Notes under the pieces: model-generated
What the model was told of the DNA's origin: nothing
Database searches by the model: none
The model's input: the letters and a program-made list of their open reading frames with translations, nothing else
Shown here: in pieces, positions 52,976-64,000 of the stretch
Layout of the letters: the number at the start of each line of letters is the position of its first letter
How positions within the stretch are numbered: position 1 is the stretch's first letter
From: Okapia johnstoni
Taxonomy: Eukaryota > Chordata > Mammalia > Artiodactyla > Giraffidae
Reading direction: 5' to 3'
Length of the DNA: 64,000 nt
Assembly (NCBI GenBank): GCA_024291935.2
Contig: CM044307.1
Coordinates: 102,925,461-102,989,460 of the forward strand
Translations under genes and position numbers: made by a program

Positions 52976-53757
52976 ATCAATCTACAGAGAGGTTAAATAC
53001 CTAAGATGAATATTTAAAACAGAAATATGTTCAGATATGGAAAAATAAATTTAAGAAAACAGACAGAATTAGTATGAAACCATAGAAAATATTGTGTGGT
53101 ATGTGTATTATATGTACATGAAATATAAAATCTGAGGAAATATTAGCATTACCTAACTCACAGTGAAAGTTATATTTTTTTTTTGCTTTGCTTCTCTGAT
53201 TATTCTAATTTTTTACATTAAACATAATGTATAATAAACATAGTAAAATGTTTTAAAAAACCACATGTGACAAGACACATACTCAAGATACTAAAATAAC
53301 ATACTTAACTAAGTCCAAGGACTAAGCTGTTTGCAATGATTCTTTTTAAGGAATGCTCAGGTGCCCAATGCTTAATTTAACTCCTATATGATCAAAATAA
53401 CCTAGAAAGTCTACAACCATATTTATTATTTGGACCCAGAGGTCACAAAAAGCTATGGACAATATTTGTCCCAACAGACCTTGATATACCCAATGATATT
53501 CTCTGTTCATATTCCATTTTCGCCTTCAAATCTAAATCTATTTGCTCTAAGCTTTGTTTTCTTTTTCGGTTTCATTCCAGTCCTTTTAGTAGTTTAGTTT
53601 CCTTTTTCCTGCTCTTCCTTATTCTCTCTGCATCTCTTCTCATACATGAAATTGCCATCTCTTGGGAAAAAAGGAAGTGGTTGGTGGTCATGAAAATTAC
53701 CTCTTATCCTTCTTGTGTAAACCAATCTGTTTCTTTCTAAAGCTATTTTTGATCACC
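52976..53757. other. single-copy DNA
   Basis: Only a T tract near 53174-53183. Nothing else recognised. Confidence 0.5.
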
Positions 53758-53769
53758 CAGATTCAGTTT

Positions 53770-54053
53770 GCTATGCTATGCTATGCTGTGCTAAGTCGCT
53801 TCAGTCGTGTCCGACTCTGTGCGACCCCATAAACAGCAGCCCACCAGGCTCTGCCGTCCCTGGGATTCTCCAGGCGAGAATACTGGAGTGGGTTGCCATT
53901 TCCTTCTCCAGTGCATGAAAGGAAAAAGTGAAAGTGAATTCACTCAGTCGTGTCTGACTCTTAGCGACCCCATGGACTGCAGCCCACCAGGCTCCTCCGT
54001 CCATGGGATTTTCCAGGCAAGAGTACTGGAGTGGGGTGCCATTGCCTTCTCCG
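53770..54053 (-). mobile_element. Bov-A2 SINE with perfect target-site duplication
   Basis: Reverse dimeric Bov-A with a (GCTAT)n-type tail at the left ('gctatgctatgctatgctgt'). The 12-bp repeat 'cagattcagttt' is identical at 53758-53769 and 54054-54065. CpG-containing text ('cagtcgtgtccgactctgtg') suggests a young copy. Confidence 0.97.
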
Positions 54054-54065
54054 CAGATTCAGTTT

Positions 54066-55094
54066 ACCATACGCTAGTAGAGAGATCATTTACCTAATGG
54101 ACTGAAACATAATAAAAAATTTTCTTCTCACCTCATTTGATCTACAAGTAAGCTTTCATTTTCAGCTTTCACTTGTTTGCATTGCTTTTTTGTCTTGCTT
54201 ATAGGAATGCAAATCTGGTTATGAATAGCTGGTATGTCATATCCCGTTAAAATATTCCACCTCTTAACACGTTTTTAAATAATTAAACTGGTAGGAAATA
54301 TTTACCTAAGATAATGTATTATTGCTTAATTAATAAAATTAAGTGTTGGAATGATAGAAATATATATATGTGTATATATATGTATAATTTGCATAGGTGT
54401 AGGGAACACTACTATGAACTATGTGTAATTAAGAACCAAGTGTCATAGAAAAATGTAACATATTTTCACAATTCATTTTCACAATTCATTTTCACAATTC
54501 ATATTTCACAATTCATTCATGTATCTTATTTTCTGATAGATACATACAACATAGTAGGAAAATGCACTGTTTCCAAAAAAGCTGGGTGAGATGACATAAA
54601 AAGAATGCATTGTTAGCCATGTGGAGCAGCTGTGTGATCAACTCCCCACCTGCTTTTTGGGAAGGAAGCCCACTCTGGGACCAGGCACACCAAGTGATAA
54701 TCTAACAGATGCTGCAGGACTACCTCCTACTCACCAGGCTGGAACACAGACAGCATCACCTAAAACCAAAGGAAATAGCAGCATGTGTGAAGAGAATACT
54801 ATTAAACAGGCAAGATAGAAATGAACATCAGATATCTTTGAAGAAGTCAGTCTTCCAGTGCTCTACCAAATAAAGCCATATAGCAAACTGGACGTTTTCC
54901 CCTTTTTGGTTTCACTAAAGTAGCTGCCTCTTCTCTTCTAATTATACTATAAGGAAGTCAGTTCAATTCTATGTATTAAGCAACCTGTCTGCGTGATGTA
55001 GGTGAGATTTACTTTCTTTGTTAAATATCATTTGAAAGCATTAAGAGAGAGAAGAATATAAATGACGCATGCATTGAGGGATACAAATGACTAT
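54066..55094. other. single-copy DNA with small tandem repeats
   Basis: An AT/GT repeat at 54360-54392 and four 13-bp units at 54463-54515. A 65-codon open frame at 54621-54818 has no known domain and is not called. Confidence 0.45.
54463..54515. repeat. 13-bp minisatellite, four copies
   Basis: Three exact copies of 'ttttcacaattca' (54463-54501) and one variant 'tatttcacaattca' (54502-54515). Confidence 0.9.
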
Positions 55095-55300
55095 GCATAA
55101 AATAAGCAATTAGAATATATTGTACAACACAATGGAAATGTAGCCATTATTTTTTAATGATTTAAATATTGTATAATCTGTAAAAATACTGAATCACTAT
55201 GTCATATACCTGAAACTTATATCATATTATTAATCAAATATACTTCAGTAAAAAATAAAAATTTCAATTAAAAAATTAAAATTTTAAAAAGTACATAAAA
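55095..55300 (+). mobile_element. L1 3' UTR end
   Basis: 'aatatattgtacaacacaat', 'cactatgtcatatacctgaa', 'acttatatcatattattaat', 'caaatatacttcagtaaaaa' and an A-rich tail. Confidence 0.75.
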
Positions 55301-56194
55301 AGTCAAAACAAAGCAAATAACATGCACAGTGAAGTAAATTTGAGGTAGCTCACTAAAAGCCTGAAAGGGAAAAACTAAGTCCAACTGAAACTGCTTCCTT
55401 CATAGGAAAGTGATACCAAAGTTATGTTTTTTTCCTGTTCAGACATGGATTCTTAGAATGGCCTGCAGCATGTAATAACCTTTCTACTTTAGTATCCTTA
55501 TGCAGAAAATTGTAATCATATATTTTATTACATTGACTTCATCTCTAGAGTAGTGAGGGGATTAATTTATTCATATATATTAAATACATTTTGTAAAAGT
55601 CCTTTTGAAATTCTACCATAAACCAGCCTTCTCATCTTTGATCATTAGTTGTTATTTTTCAAATGGTTGTATAATGTTTTAAAATTTCTTTCATTTTTTC
55701 CACTGGTAACCAAGGAAGGAAGGAAGATTGTGAATGCTGCTTGATTAAATCAATGCTAATTTCCACAAACAACAAATTTTCTCAAATGCCTGTTTTAACT
55801 CCTATTACAATATAATGTAAATTTTAGCAACTACAAATCAAGCAGTCCAGAAATTAGGTCTGATAGATTCAGTGCATTAATGGGTTTGATGCATTGTTCA
55901 GCATATTTTGTTGCAGAAAGCTAATCTTTTTCCTGGTATCTCACACAGGCACACAGCTAGAGCTAAAACGAACGTGCAATTTTCTGAGGCTTTCCCAAAG
56001 GGACAATGAGTATCACATAGCAACATCTGCCAAGGAGAAAACTACACAGCCAGTTTCAGTTTTTCCCTGTTGTAAAGATGATTTCATCCAATTGCAGGAA
56101 AAATATGCAACATCAATACCATTTTAAACATACTTTACTATGCAAGTCTATGGTTATTTTATTGGTTTTAATAACCATTATCACACCTTAAATT
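55301..56194. other. single-copy DNA
   Basis: Nothing recognised. A 77-codon frame at 55894-56127 has no domain that I can see. Confidence 0.45.
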
Positions 56195-56345
56195 TTGCAT
56201 TTCTAAAGAATTTTCACATCTGCTTAACAACCCTGCCAAGGAAGGGTTGATCATTCCCATTTTACATACAGAAAAGCTGATATTTAAAGGAGGTGGGTGT
56301 CTTGATCAAGGTCATAAGACTACATTTATGTAGAACCAGGATGGG
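56195..56345 (+). mobile_element. MIR SINE
   Basis: 'tttcacatctgcttaacaac', 'cattcccattttacatacag', 'aaaagctgatatttaaagga', 'gatcaaggtcataagactac' and 'agaaccaggatgggatt' make a well-ordered MIR. Confidence 0.8.
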
Positions 56346-56914
56346 ATTCACTACTCAGTTCTGTTTTCATTATACCTGTCATATATATGTGCACAAAGAA
56401 CAGTGTATAATACAAGTACATAGTTATGTACTAAGAGCCTGTTTTATAATCTACCAGGTCATATGTATTGTGAAGTGAAACACTACGTCTATTGATTGTT
56501 CTAATTTCTGTGTAATCATAGTGCAGTTTGGTTTTTTGTCTTATAAATGATGGAAATTTGGAACAGCTGCAAATTGCTAATGTTCCTGGATACATTTGGC
56601 AGCAGCCTGAGGCAAGCAAATCCACAACAAGCAAATTAAATCCTTATAGTAATTTATCTCTAAGCACTTACAGTATGAATAACAGAGGTATTGTGGGCCC
56701 AGAACAATTTTAAAAGAAATATAAGTCGTTGTTTATTTATTTATACAAAGGGACCAAAAAGTTTAGAGCATATGGTACAAAGGACAATAACCAGGAGAGT
56801 CAACTTCTTGCTATAGATGAAAAATCATGAGCTTTGAAGTGAAAAAAAAAGAACCGCTTGAATTTGATAAGATTTCAAATTTGATATCAAGGTGAAAGAT
56901 TGATAGTAAGTCCA
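56346..56914. other. single-copy DNA
   Basis: Nothing recognised. Confidence 0.5.
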
Positions 56915-57000
56915 GAAGGGCTTTCCAGGCAGAGAGCATAGATGTGAGAGATGGAGCAGAGGCAGATGAGTCATGTTTCAAAGAGTTTAGTTTACTCAAA
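56915..57000 (-). mobile_element. L2 LINE fragment
   Basis: 'aagggctttccaggcagaga', 'gcatagatgtgagagatgga', 'gcagaggcagatgagtc' is the reverse of the L2 'ctctgcctggaatgctctt' region. Confidence 0.55.
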
Positions 57001-58064
57001 ATCTGCACCGCTCTTGTGAAAAGAAACAGAAATAATGGCCAGGTAAACAGGAGATGCCATTATTCTCTCTACTGTACAGCTCTAGAGTACAGTTAGCTGC
57101 TTGGCATTTCACTTTTTCCTTCATTCATAGGTCTACGCCATGCCTACCCTCTACTCAAGGCCAACTGTACACACATTTGGCAATTTCTACCTCATGGTTC
57201 TAACATCGGTGATGAGCCTTGCATTAGGTAAATAGCTGAGGGAGGAGCACAAAAATAAATATTAAAGTATTTAAGAAAAATTATTCATGAATCCTTGCTA
57301 AAAATAGTGAAGCAGACTTTGTCAAGGGAGACTGTCATGAAAGGCATCTGGATCACCACAATGGGGTTTTACAGTAGGTGAGAGATATTGCCCTCAACTC
57401 AGTAGAACAGGAAAATGGGAATTTATAGCCAAAAAGTGAGAGGGGTTATTGGTGGATGGAAAATTATTAAAAGGAAATATCAGGGGTTGGGGATGATTCT
57501 AGCTTTAACAACTCAACGAGACTCTTGCTGAAGGCAAGTCAGGGTGGTCAGACATCACCTGAAGAATGGTGAAGGGTGGGGAACTTGATCAGATATCGAG
57601 ATTATGGCTAAACTGACTGAGCAAGATTCTTGCTAAAACTGGACAATGCAGATATGAGCGCAGAAGCTCAAACATCAGGGCCTAGTTGAGAAGAGTGTTA
57701 CAAGAAGCCTGACCAGAGTTTGGTCAAGATAAGAATCTTTGTCAGCACGCACACTCATAGAGCCCCTATTCATTCTGTCCACAGATACCTTCCAGTGTCG
57801 TCAAGTGCCAGTACCCCCATCTTGTCAAGTTCACCACGCCCCATCCCACCTCTATACCCGTATGCACTTTTGCCTGTTTTAATATTGTTGAAGGGCACTT
57901 TTCCTGACCCTTCCAGACTAGAAGATAAACTCTGTTACATGCTTTCATCGTCCCATATTTGTCTCTCACAGCAGATAGTCATTATGTAATTGTGCAATTG
58001 TAGATAGTAATTGTGTGTTAATGTGATTCTTTAATAATTACCTGCCAATAATTCAACAAAATTC
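57001..58064. other. unassigned; 57290-57740 looks repeat-derived
   Basis: 57290-57740 ('aacgagactcttgctgaagg', 'gaacttgatcagatatcgag', 'gcaagattcttgctaaaact') has the texture of LTR or internal retroviral sequence, but I cannot name it. 57860-58010 may hold an old L2 trace. No gene. Confidence 0.3.
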
Positions 58065-58795
58065 TTGAGGTTTGTTTTAAATTTGTTTTATTGAAGTAAT
58101 TAAAATCTAGTTGATTTACAATGTCTTGCTAAATTCTGCTGTTCAGGAAAGTGATTCAATTATACACACATATGTTTGTGTATGTATACATTTTTTTGGT
58201 ATTCATTTCCATTATGGCTTATTATTATTATGACTGTAATAAGTTGACTAGAGTTCTGTGTGCTATTCAGTAGGAACTTGTTATTTATCCAGTCTATGTA
58301 TAACAGTTTCCACTCGCTAATCCCAAACTCCTAGTCCACCCCACCCCACCCACCTCCCCTGTGGCAAGCACAAGGGTTGTTGTCTTCTATGTTGTGTGGC
58401 TGTTTCTGTTTCATGGATAAGTTCATTTATGTCACAGTTTAGATTCCACATGTCAGTGATATCATATGGTATCTGTCTTTCTCTTTCTGACTTCACATAG
58501 TATGATAAGCTCTAGGTCCATCCATGCTGCTGCAAGTGGAATCATTTCATTCTTTTGTATGGCTGAGTAATATTCTATTGTGTGTATACATCACATCTTC
58601 TTTTTCCATCCATCCATCACTGGACATTTAAGTTGCTTCCATGTTTTGGGTATCATAAATGGTGCTGCTATGAACGTAAAAGTGCAAATATCTTTTCAAA
58701 TTATAGTTTTTTTCCTGGATACATGCCCAGGAGTGGGATTGATGGATCACAGGGCAACTCCATTTAAGGTTTTTGAGGAACCTCCATACAAAATT
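58065..58795 (-). mobile_element. L1 3' end (ORF2 C-terminus and 3' UTR)
   Basis: Reverse L1: 'tagttgatttacaatgtctt', 'ttctgtgtgctattcagtag', 'ccaccccaccccacccacct', 'ttctgtttcatggataagtt', 'ctctaggtccatccatgctg', 'ccatccatccatcactggac', 'catgcccaggagtgggattg'. No intact frame. Confidence 0.88.
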
Positions 58796-58799
58796 CCTG

Positions 58800-58915
58800 A
58801 GTTTTCATTGACTGTAAGTTTCATGAGGGACAATGATGGGTATATTTTGCTCAATACTATAATCTGACACCCTCCTATAGTGGATCAATAAATACTTATT
58901 GAGTAATTGAGCCCT
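58800..58915 (+). mobile_element. L2 LINE 3' end
   Basis: 'gactgtaagtttcatgaggg' with 'tagtggatcaataaatactt' and 'attgagtaattga' is an L2 terminus. Confidence 0.65.
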
Positions 58916-58919
58916 TTCT

Positions 58920-59689
58920 AAGAAAAATTCTCAAGTAGAGAGAGGAGTAGAAGTGTGGAGAAAAGATAAGAGCAATTAAAACAAAATAAACAAGAAAACT
59001 GGGTTTATTCACCCTCTCACACATGTAAAATTGTTCACTCAATAGCTAGTAAGCTGGTTTACAATCTAGCAAATTTTGATAATGAACCTCTATTTGCTTA
59101 TTTACTTAAGTTTATTTATAGGGCTTGTAGCATAATGTCCCTACTTTGCACGATTAAGAAAGTTTACAGTTACCATATATTAGTGGATTTACCTTTTATA
59201 TATATAGTTTAGCCCTTAGTGAAAAATAAAACCCAAAATTATGATACTGCTTCTCTGAAAAGCATGGTCTGTGATGTTCATAACTGTGATCTGTATGAAA
59301 ATGTGGCATCCATATATTTTATGCAAATAATAGCAAGAACTTGTCTATCATAAAAAAATGCAGATTATCAACCGTAAGACAGTTCAAAGTCTTTCAGAAG
59401 CCTAAACTAGGGGAAAGACAGGTAGAAAAGAAATTAAGGGAAGAAAAGGAAATTAAGGGAGCAGCATGAGACTTGGGTAACTTAGCTCAAAAACATGGAT
59501 TGAGAAAGTTCTATAAATGAGTTTAAGTATATAAACTTTAGAAAAATAAAAGTAAGAAGCTAATCCAAAGGAAACATTTTATATATTTGAATAACAACGA
59601 TTGTTTTATATGCACGCTCAGTTGGCATCTTCTTAACCTAAATTGTTAATGCAAATTTGTTTAATACATGTAAGGTTTTCCCCATGAAA
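58920..59689. other. single-copy DNA
   Basis: Nothing recognised. Confidence 0.5.
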
Positions 59690-60265
59690 TGGATCAATGT
59701 TCTCTCTCAGAATATGTCACTTCAGCATAAGAATTACTTTGACCTGGGGGCAATTAAGAAACAGTAGGCAAGAGGAAATCTCAGTACTCTGTCTTTCTGT
59801 CTAAAAGTAGGAGGTAAATGTATCTTAGTCAAGGTGTTCCCCGTCCCTTTTCCCAAAAAGGAAGAGGACAATGACCCCCAAACACTGAAGACAGCTCAAC
59901 CTTATTAGTGGAGATAGCACCAGCTCTAGTCTGCATGATAAACCATACTAAACACCACTTGTCTTAGGAGCCTTACTAAGCAACACTTATCTTCCATTAG
60001 CTTTCCTCATATATTTACCTTCTCACACTTTACTGCCCTTAGAAGCCCAACCCCCTTTTTCTGGATCTTGTCCCCTGTCCACAATTCATTGCCCTTTGTT
60101 AAAATGATATATAGCTCTAAAGCCTATCACATCTTTGGGTTTTCACTTAATTTTTTTTTGGAGGCCCCATATGCATAATAAACCTTTTTCTGTCAATCTA
60201 TCAGTTGCCATTTTAATTTGCAGACTCTAGCTACTGAACATAAGAAGGTAGAACAAAAAATTTTT
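59690..60265 (+). mobile_element. ERV LTR, family uncertain
   Basis: LTR-like order: G-rich start ('gacctgggggcaattaagaa'), 'gtccacaattcattgccctt', a TATA-like 'atgatatatagctctaaagc' near 60105, 'atcacatctttgggttttca', then the poly(A) signal in 'atgcataataaacctttttc', and 'ctctagctactgaacataag' at the end. No coding sequence. Probably an old ERVL-type solo LTR. Confidence 0.5.
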
Positions 60266-60404
60266 TTCCCTAACCTTCCACCTCCCATCTCTAGTTTTTC
60301 AACAAAATAAATGGGCACTTTTTAATAAACTGCCATCAAGTAGGGAACCTCTTAAATAATAGGCAATATTGTATGGAGAGCATTCTAAAGAGGAGTATGC
60401 CATT
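60266..60404. other. single-copy DNA
   Basis: Nothing recognised. Confidence 0.5.
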
Positions 60405-60740
60405 CAATGAATCATTCGTTTATTGAAAATATATTTATTGGGCACCCACTGTAAATCTAATGTATAAATCTAATGGTTTGACTAAGATAGACACAGTGAT
60501 TGTCTTCATAGATACAATATTTTATCAGGGAGAGACAAGAATTAAGCAAAGAATTACACAATTAATAATTTAATAACAATGGTATTAATTCTATAGAAAA
60601 GAAGTACAGGGTATTGTGAAAGTGCAACTACTAAAAGACCTGACCCGGAATGGAAGGAGAGGGTGACCCATAGAGACATCCTTGAAAGAATTATATTTCA
60701 GCTGAGTGTTGATAAATGAGTAGAAATTAACTAATATTTT
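60405..60740 (-). mobile_element. L2 LINE 3' end
   Basis: 'gaatcattcgtttattgaaa', 'atatatttattgggcaccca', 'gggagagacaagaattaagc' and 'atatttcagctgagtgttga' are the reverse of the L2 3' end. Confidence 0.75.
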
Positions 60741-61395
60741 TATTTGACCAGATAGCATCAAAATCCCATTGAAAATTTACCGTTTAATGAGTTTTTGTTG
60801 GGGCAGCGTCCACTCCAGTTAAAAGAAGTTAAAACTACCAGATACTCATTTTTTCAGCATCCTTTATAGTTAAATTGCAGCCACATTTGTATTACTATGC
60901 CTTTAATATATGTATATTAAATATATATATATGTAAAACTGAATTGGGAACAAGTGACACAAAATGAATGGGAAATGGATGTTTTCTGTAGATATCAGCT
61001 GATGCAGAAATAATGAGTTGCTTGGGCAACAGACTTGGCAGGTAAGCAGCCACATATGGGGCTTGGTGTTGAGGACCACGATGTCTGGAGAGATCGGAGA
61101 TGTGGTTCTGGCAGCATGGCCGCAAGCTTTGCTATCTAGAACCGTCCCAGTGTTTCTGTCAGCCCCCAAACATCTTTTAATATTTTTTTCCTCTTAAATT
61201 AGTCAGAGTTGCGTTTTGTTGGTGATAACCAAACAAAGGAGTGGGAGAGAGTAAAAAAGAGCTCCTTGGTGAAGGTGAGAGTGAATGTGAACCGTCCGAG
61301 TCACTGGGAGGGACGATGTGACAGGAAAGCTGCTGAAGTGGGCAGCGACCACCGAGCCAGGGCACCGAGGCTGTGAGAGGGATTCTCTACTTTGT
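60741..61395. other. unassigned DNA, locally CpG-rich
   Basis: 61069-61380 has 11 CpG in about 310 bp, far more than the surrounding desert. 61160-61215 ('ttagtcagagttgcgttttg') resembles the end of an old MER-type element. No gene recognised. Confidence 0.4.
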
Positions 61396-61560
61396 TCAAA
61401 GAGAAATGAGAATCAGTAAAGAGCTTTAAGCAGGCAGGAAACATGATAAAATTTGCATTTTTAAAGGTCACTCAGCGATTGGAGCCTTTATGCCGGAAAT
61501 TACTGTTGCTAGATAAAGACTACGGCTGTGGAAATGCAGAGGAGAAGCTGGAATTCTGAA
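61396..61560 (-). mobile_element. L2 LINE, C-terminal coding region
   Basis: 'aaagagctttaagcaggcag', 'gaaacatgataaaatttgca', 'tttttaaaggtcactcagcg' match the antisense of the L2 region also seen at 12.4 kb. Confidence 0.65.
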
Positions 61561-62689
61561 ATTCTGTGAAGTAAAATAAATCGGTTTTGGCAAGAGGTCA
61601 GATGTGTAAGAGTGGGACATTTTACTTGCACAACAACCTGTTACTTGTTCGACAGGAGCGGATAACAGATGGAGTAATTCCAATATATGTACATTCTCTG
61701 GCTGGTCTGATTTGCATATATTCTGCTAAACCAAATATAGTGAGTAGAAGCACATAGTTAATACACACACATGATATTTCTTTCCCCATTTTCTTAACCT
61801 AAAATGATTAAATTCAGTTCCTCTGCATTTCATGTACTTCAACAGTTTGTAACATTATGTCATCTCTGCAATAACAATTTAACCTTTTTCCTTGCGTTTT
61901 GAAAGGAAACAAAAGCATAAATTTGTTCTAGAAATGTGGAAATTCAGAAGCTAAACAAATAGAAGGGTTGAGAATCTGGTTGATACTTGATGAGTTCCTA
62001 AACAGTAAAATCCAACTATTAGTAGTAAAAATAAAACAGAAATTACTTCTTCATACCATCTAGTAAAAATAAGCAAAACATTCTGACAGTTGAAAGTCTT
62101 TGCGTTGTCTTCTCATGATAATACTGCAGAACTCAGCCTCTCTGTTCAACAGGTGTTTGTGACTGGTAATGTTGTATTGGTGGAAACTTTTGTTTTTTTA
62201 TTTTTATTTTTTCACTTTAACTCTGTGCCTTCCTCCATGTTTTCATAGAACTCCAAGAAAAGCTCTAACACACACTTGCATAGGTCATGACAGGGATGGA
62301 TTAATGTGGTTTACTTCCAATACAGAAATCATGGATCCTATCAAATAAGCTGCAACTTTTCCAATACTCATAGGTTCCACAGCCTTAATCATGTGTGTCC
62401 TCTGGGCCCTCACTTTTAACTGGCATCCATCCTTGTTTAAAACATGATGCCTGTGTGTCATGACTTCTTACCTAGTATCTCCAAGTCTGACAAATGGCCT
62501 GCTTGTTCCTGTAGCTTGATATCATGCTTGCCTTTGCCAACACAACCCTAATCTGTGGTACAATTCTCTGGTACCAATCTGTAAAGTTTCCATGCAATTA
62601 CTGTTAGCAGCCTTAGTGGTTTAAATTTTTAATTATTATTCTTAATTAAGTTATATGTATCCAGGCTGCAAAGGTTTTTAAATGGACCA
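61561..62689. other. single-copy DNA
   Basis: Nothing recognised beyond T-rich tracts at 62192-62214. Confidence 0.5.
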
Positions 62690-62995
62690 AAAAGATTTAT
62701 TGTAAAAAGTAACATTGCATTCAGAGAGCAGAAGGGGTGAACTGGTAGGGCAGACAGGGTTTTTATGACAGTGAAAACTACTCTCTTGTAGGTCAAAACC
62801 CATAGAAACTTAAAGTTAGTAATAATGTATAAATGTTGTCTCATCAGCAGTGACAATGGTAACACACTCATGTCAGTTATTAATAATAAGGGAATTATTG
62901 ATGGGGAAAGGGGGCATGCCCTGTGGGAATTCTGTGTACTTTCTGCTCAATTTTTCTGTGAATCTAAAACTGGTCTAAAATATAAAGTTGCATAT
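62690..62995 (+). mobile_element. old L1 3' UTR
   Basis: 'atgacagtgaaaactactct', 'gtaggtcaaaacccatagaa', 'ttaataataagggaattatt', 'tttctgtgaatctaaaactg' and 'gtctaaaatataaagttg' match the 3' end of old L1M families. Confidence 0.75.
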
Positions 62996-63185
62996 CCATC
63001 AGAATTATAGGTGCTGCTTTTAAACTAAAAACAGTTTTTCAAGGGGTGTTTCACCTCCACTGGCTTTTGATAAACCCTACATGTCAATTTGCATCATTAT
63101 TTTGTTTAATGTCTGCCTATCCTCTTAGTCTGATAAACTTGTCATTGATGGTAAAGTTTGGTTCAAGTCAGTTTTAAAAGGCATG
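62996..63185. other. short single-copy stretch
   Basis: Nothing recognised. It separates an old L1 3' end from a young L1 that lacks its own 3' end. Confidence 0.45.
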
Positions 63186-63951
63186 TAGTTCCATTCTTCT
63201 TTCGCAAGATTGCTTTGGCTATTCGAGGTTTTTTGTATTTCCATACAAATTGTGAAATTATTTGTTCTAGTTCTCTGAAGAATATCGTTGGAAGCTTGAT
63301 AGGTATTGCATTGAATCTGTAGATTGCTTTGGGTAGTATACTCATTTTCACTACATTGATTCTTCCGATCCATGAACACGGTATATTTCTCCATCTGTTT
63401 GTGTCCTCTTTGATTTCTTTCACCAGTGTTTTATAGTTTTCTATATATAGGTCTTTTGTTTCTTTAGGTAGATGTATTCCTAAGTATTTTATTCTTTTCG
63501 TTGCGATGGTGAATGGCATTGTTTCCTTAATTTCTCTTTCTGTTTTCTCATTGTTAGTGTATAGGAATGCAAGGGATTTCTGTGTGTTAATTTTATATCC
63601 TGCAACTTTACTATATGCATTAATTAGCTCTAGTAATTTTCTGGTGGAGTCTTTAGGGTTTTCTATGTAGCGGATCATGTCATCTGCAAACAGTGACAGT
63701 TTTACTTCTTCTTTTCCAATCTGGATTCCTTTTATTTCTTTTTCTGCTCTGATTGCTGTGCCCAAAACTTCAAAAACTATGTTGAATAGTAATTGTGAGA
63801 GTGGGCACCCTTTTCTTGTTCCTGATTTTAGGGGAAATGTTTTCAGTTTTTCACCATTTAGGATAATGTTTGCTGTGGGTTTGTCATATATAGCTTTTAT
63901 TATGTTGAGGTATGTTCCTTCTATTCCTGCTTTCTGGAGGGTTTTTATCAC
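63163..63951 (-). pseudogene. L1 reverse transcriptase, 262 open codons
   Basis: [20 protein letters not shown] carries the RT catalytic FADD; upstream [20 protein letters not shown] is the 'GCPLSPLLFN' block (here SQ for SP). Downstream [20 protein letters not shown] and the thumb region follow. The last codons (GTTCLLKLT) diverge from L1 at about 63186, so the frame ends in foreign sequence. The N-terminal endonuclease would lie beyond the right edge. In a live element this enzyme reverse-transcribes L1 RNA. As seen it is a fragment. Confidence 0.88.
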
Positions 63952-64000
63952 AAATGGATGTTGAATTTTGTCAAAGGCTTTCTCTGCATCTATTGAAATA
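63186..64000 (-). mobile_element. young ruminant L1, ORF2 interior, continues past the window
   Basis: Reverse L1 ORF2 from 'tagttccattcttctttcgc' to the right edge. It has little divergence and a long open frame. Its 3' UTR and poly(A) are absent at the left side. Confidence 0.93.

Noticed and set aside
54463..54515. Short regular repeats as a CRISPR-like array
   Set aside because: The 13-bp units are head to tail without spacers, in a mammalian genome. It is a minisatellite.
54621..54818. 65-codon frame with Pro/Thr-rich text
   Set aside because: No homology that I recognise and no supporting signals.
58580..58867. 95-codon frame on the plus strand
   Set aside because: Antisense of the L1 ORF2 C-terminal region.
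1..64000. A previously undescribed multi-gene system
   Set aside because: No gene cluster or unexplained coding region exists in the window. The long frames are explained by BovB and L1, and the remaining interest is in insertion structure.

Overview
The window is ruminant nuclear DNA, most likely from a bovid (cattle, buffalo, sheep or goat relative). The evidence is direct. It carries seven BovB (RTE-class) LINE insertions, many Bov-tA and Bov-A2 SINEs, a cetartiodactyl CHR-type tRNA SINE, young ruminant L1 pieces ending in the typical bovine 3' tail, and a gammaretrovirus-like solo LTR of bovine type. These lie on an AT-rich background of old mammalian repeats (MIR, L2, MLT1/MaLR LTRs, old L1). 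I see no complete protein-coding gene, rRNA, tRNA or CRISPR. Nothing suggests a prokaryotic or otherwise new multi-gene system. Almost every long open frame is a piece of a BovB or L1 protein, or an antisense shadow of one.

Layout. 0-9 kb: single-copy DNA and an old repeat, an L1 3' end split by a BovB, an MLT1 LTR split by a Bov-tA, a MIR, and a 1.6-kb young L1. 9-19 kb: mostly single-copy, with one plausible isolated coding exon (13503-13584), a cluster of three young insertions (13.8-15.0 kb) and old L1 debris. 19-27 kb: L1, MIR and L2 fragments, a Bov-A2, a SINE-in-SINE nest, and a 2.9-kb BovB with perfect target-site duplications. 27-38 kb: MLT1, CHR SINE, Bov-tA copies, a mariner-like palindromic MITE, a BovB that ends in a 73-bp inverted duplication, and a solo ERV1 LTR inserted exactly inside a MIR. 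38-47 kb: L2, several L1 3' ends including one with a 5' inversion, and a BovB broken by a Bov-tA plus an AT-rich expansion. 47-53 kb: the longest BovB, on the plus strand and including its 5' UTR, facing a second BovB on the minus strand that splits an LTR. 53-64 kb: Bov-A2, old repeats, two LTR-like segments, a locally CpG-rich block, and a young L1 running off the right edge.

How it works together. The only recognisable biology is retrotransposition. BovB supplies an APE-type endonuclease and an RT (YADD) in the 23.5 and 48.5 kb copies. Bov-tA and Bov-A2 share their body or 3' end with BovB and are thought to be mobilised by it. L1 accounts for the poly(A)-tailed copies. My BovB intervals sum to about 11.5 kb (about 18 % of the window), six of seven on the minus strand. 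The most useful leads are structural: the snap-back inverted duplication at 34.86-35.02 kb, the nested SINEs at 21.6-22.0 kb, the LTR in a MIR at 37.2 kb, the facing BovB pair at 50-52 kb, and the candidate exon at 13.5 kb. All repeat boundaries were judged by eye against remembered consensus sequences, so ends are good to about 10-30 bp unless a target-site duplication is quoted.
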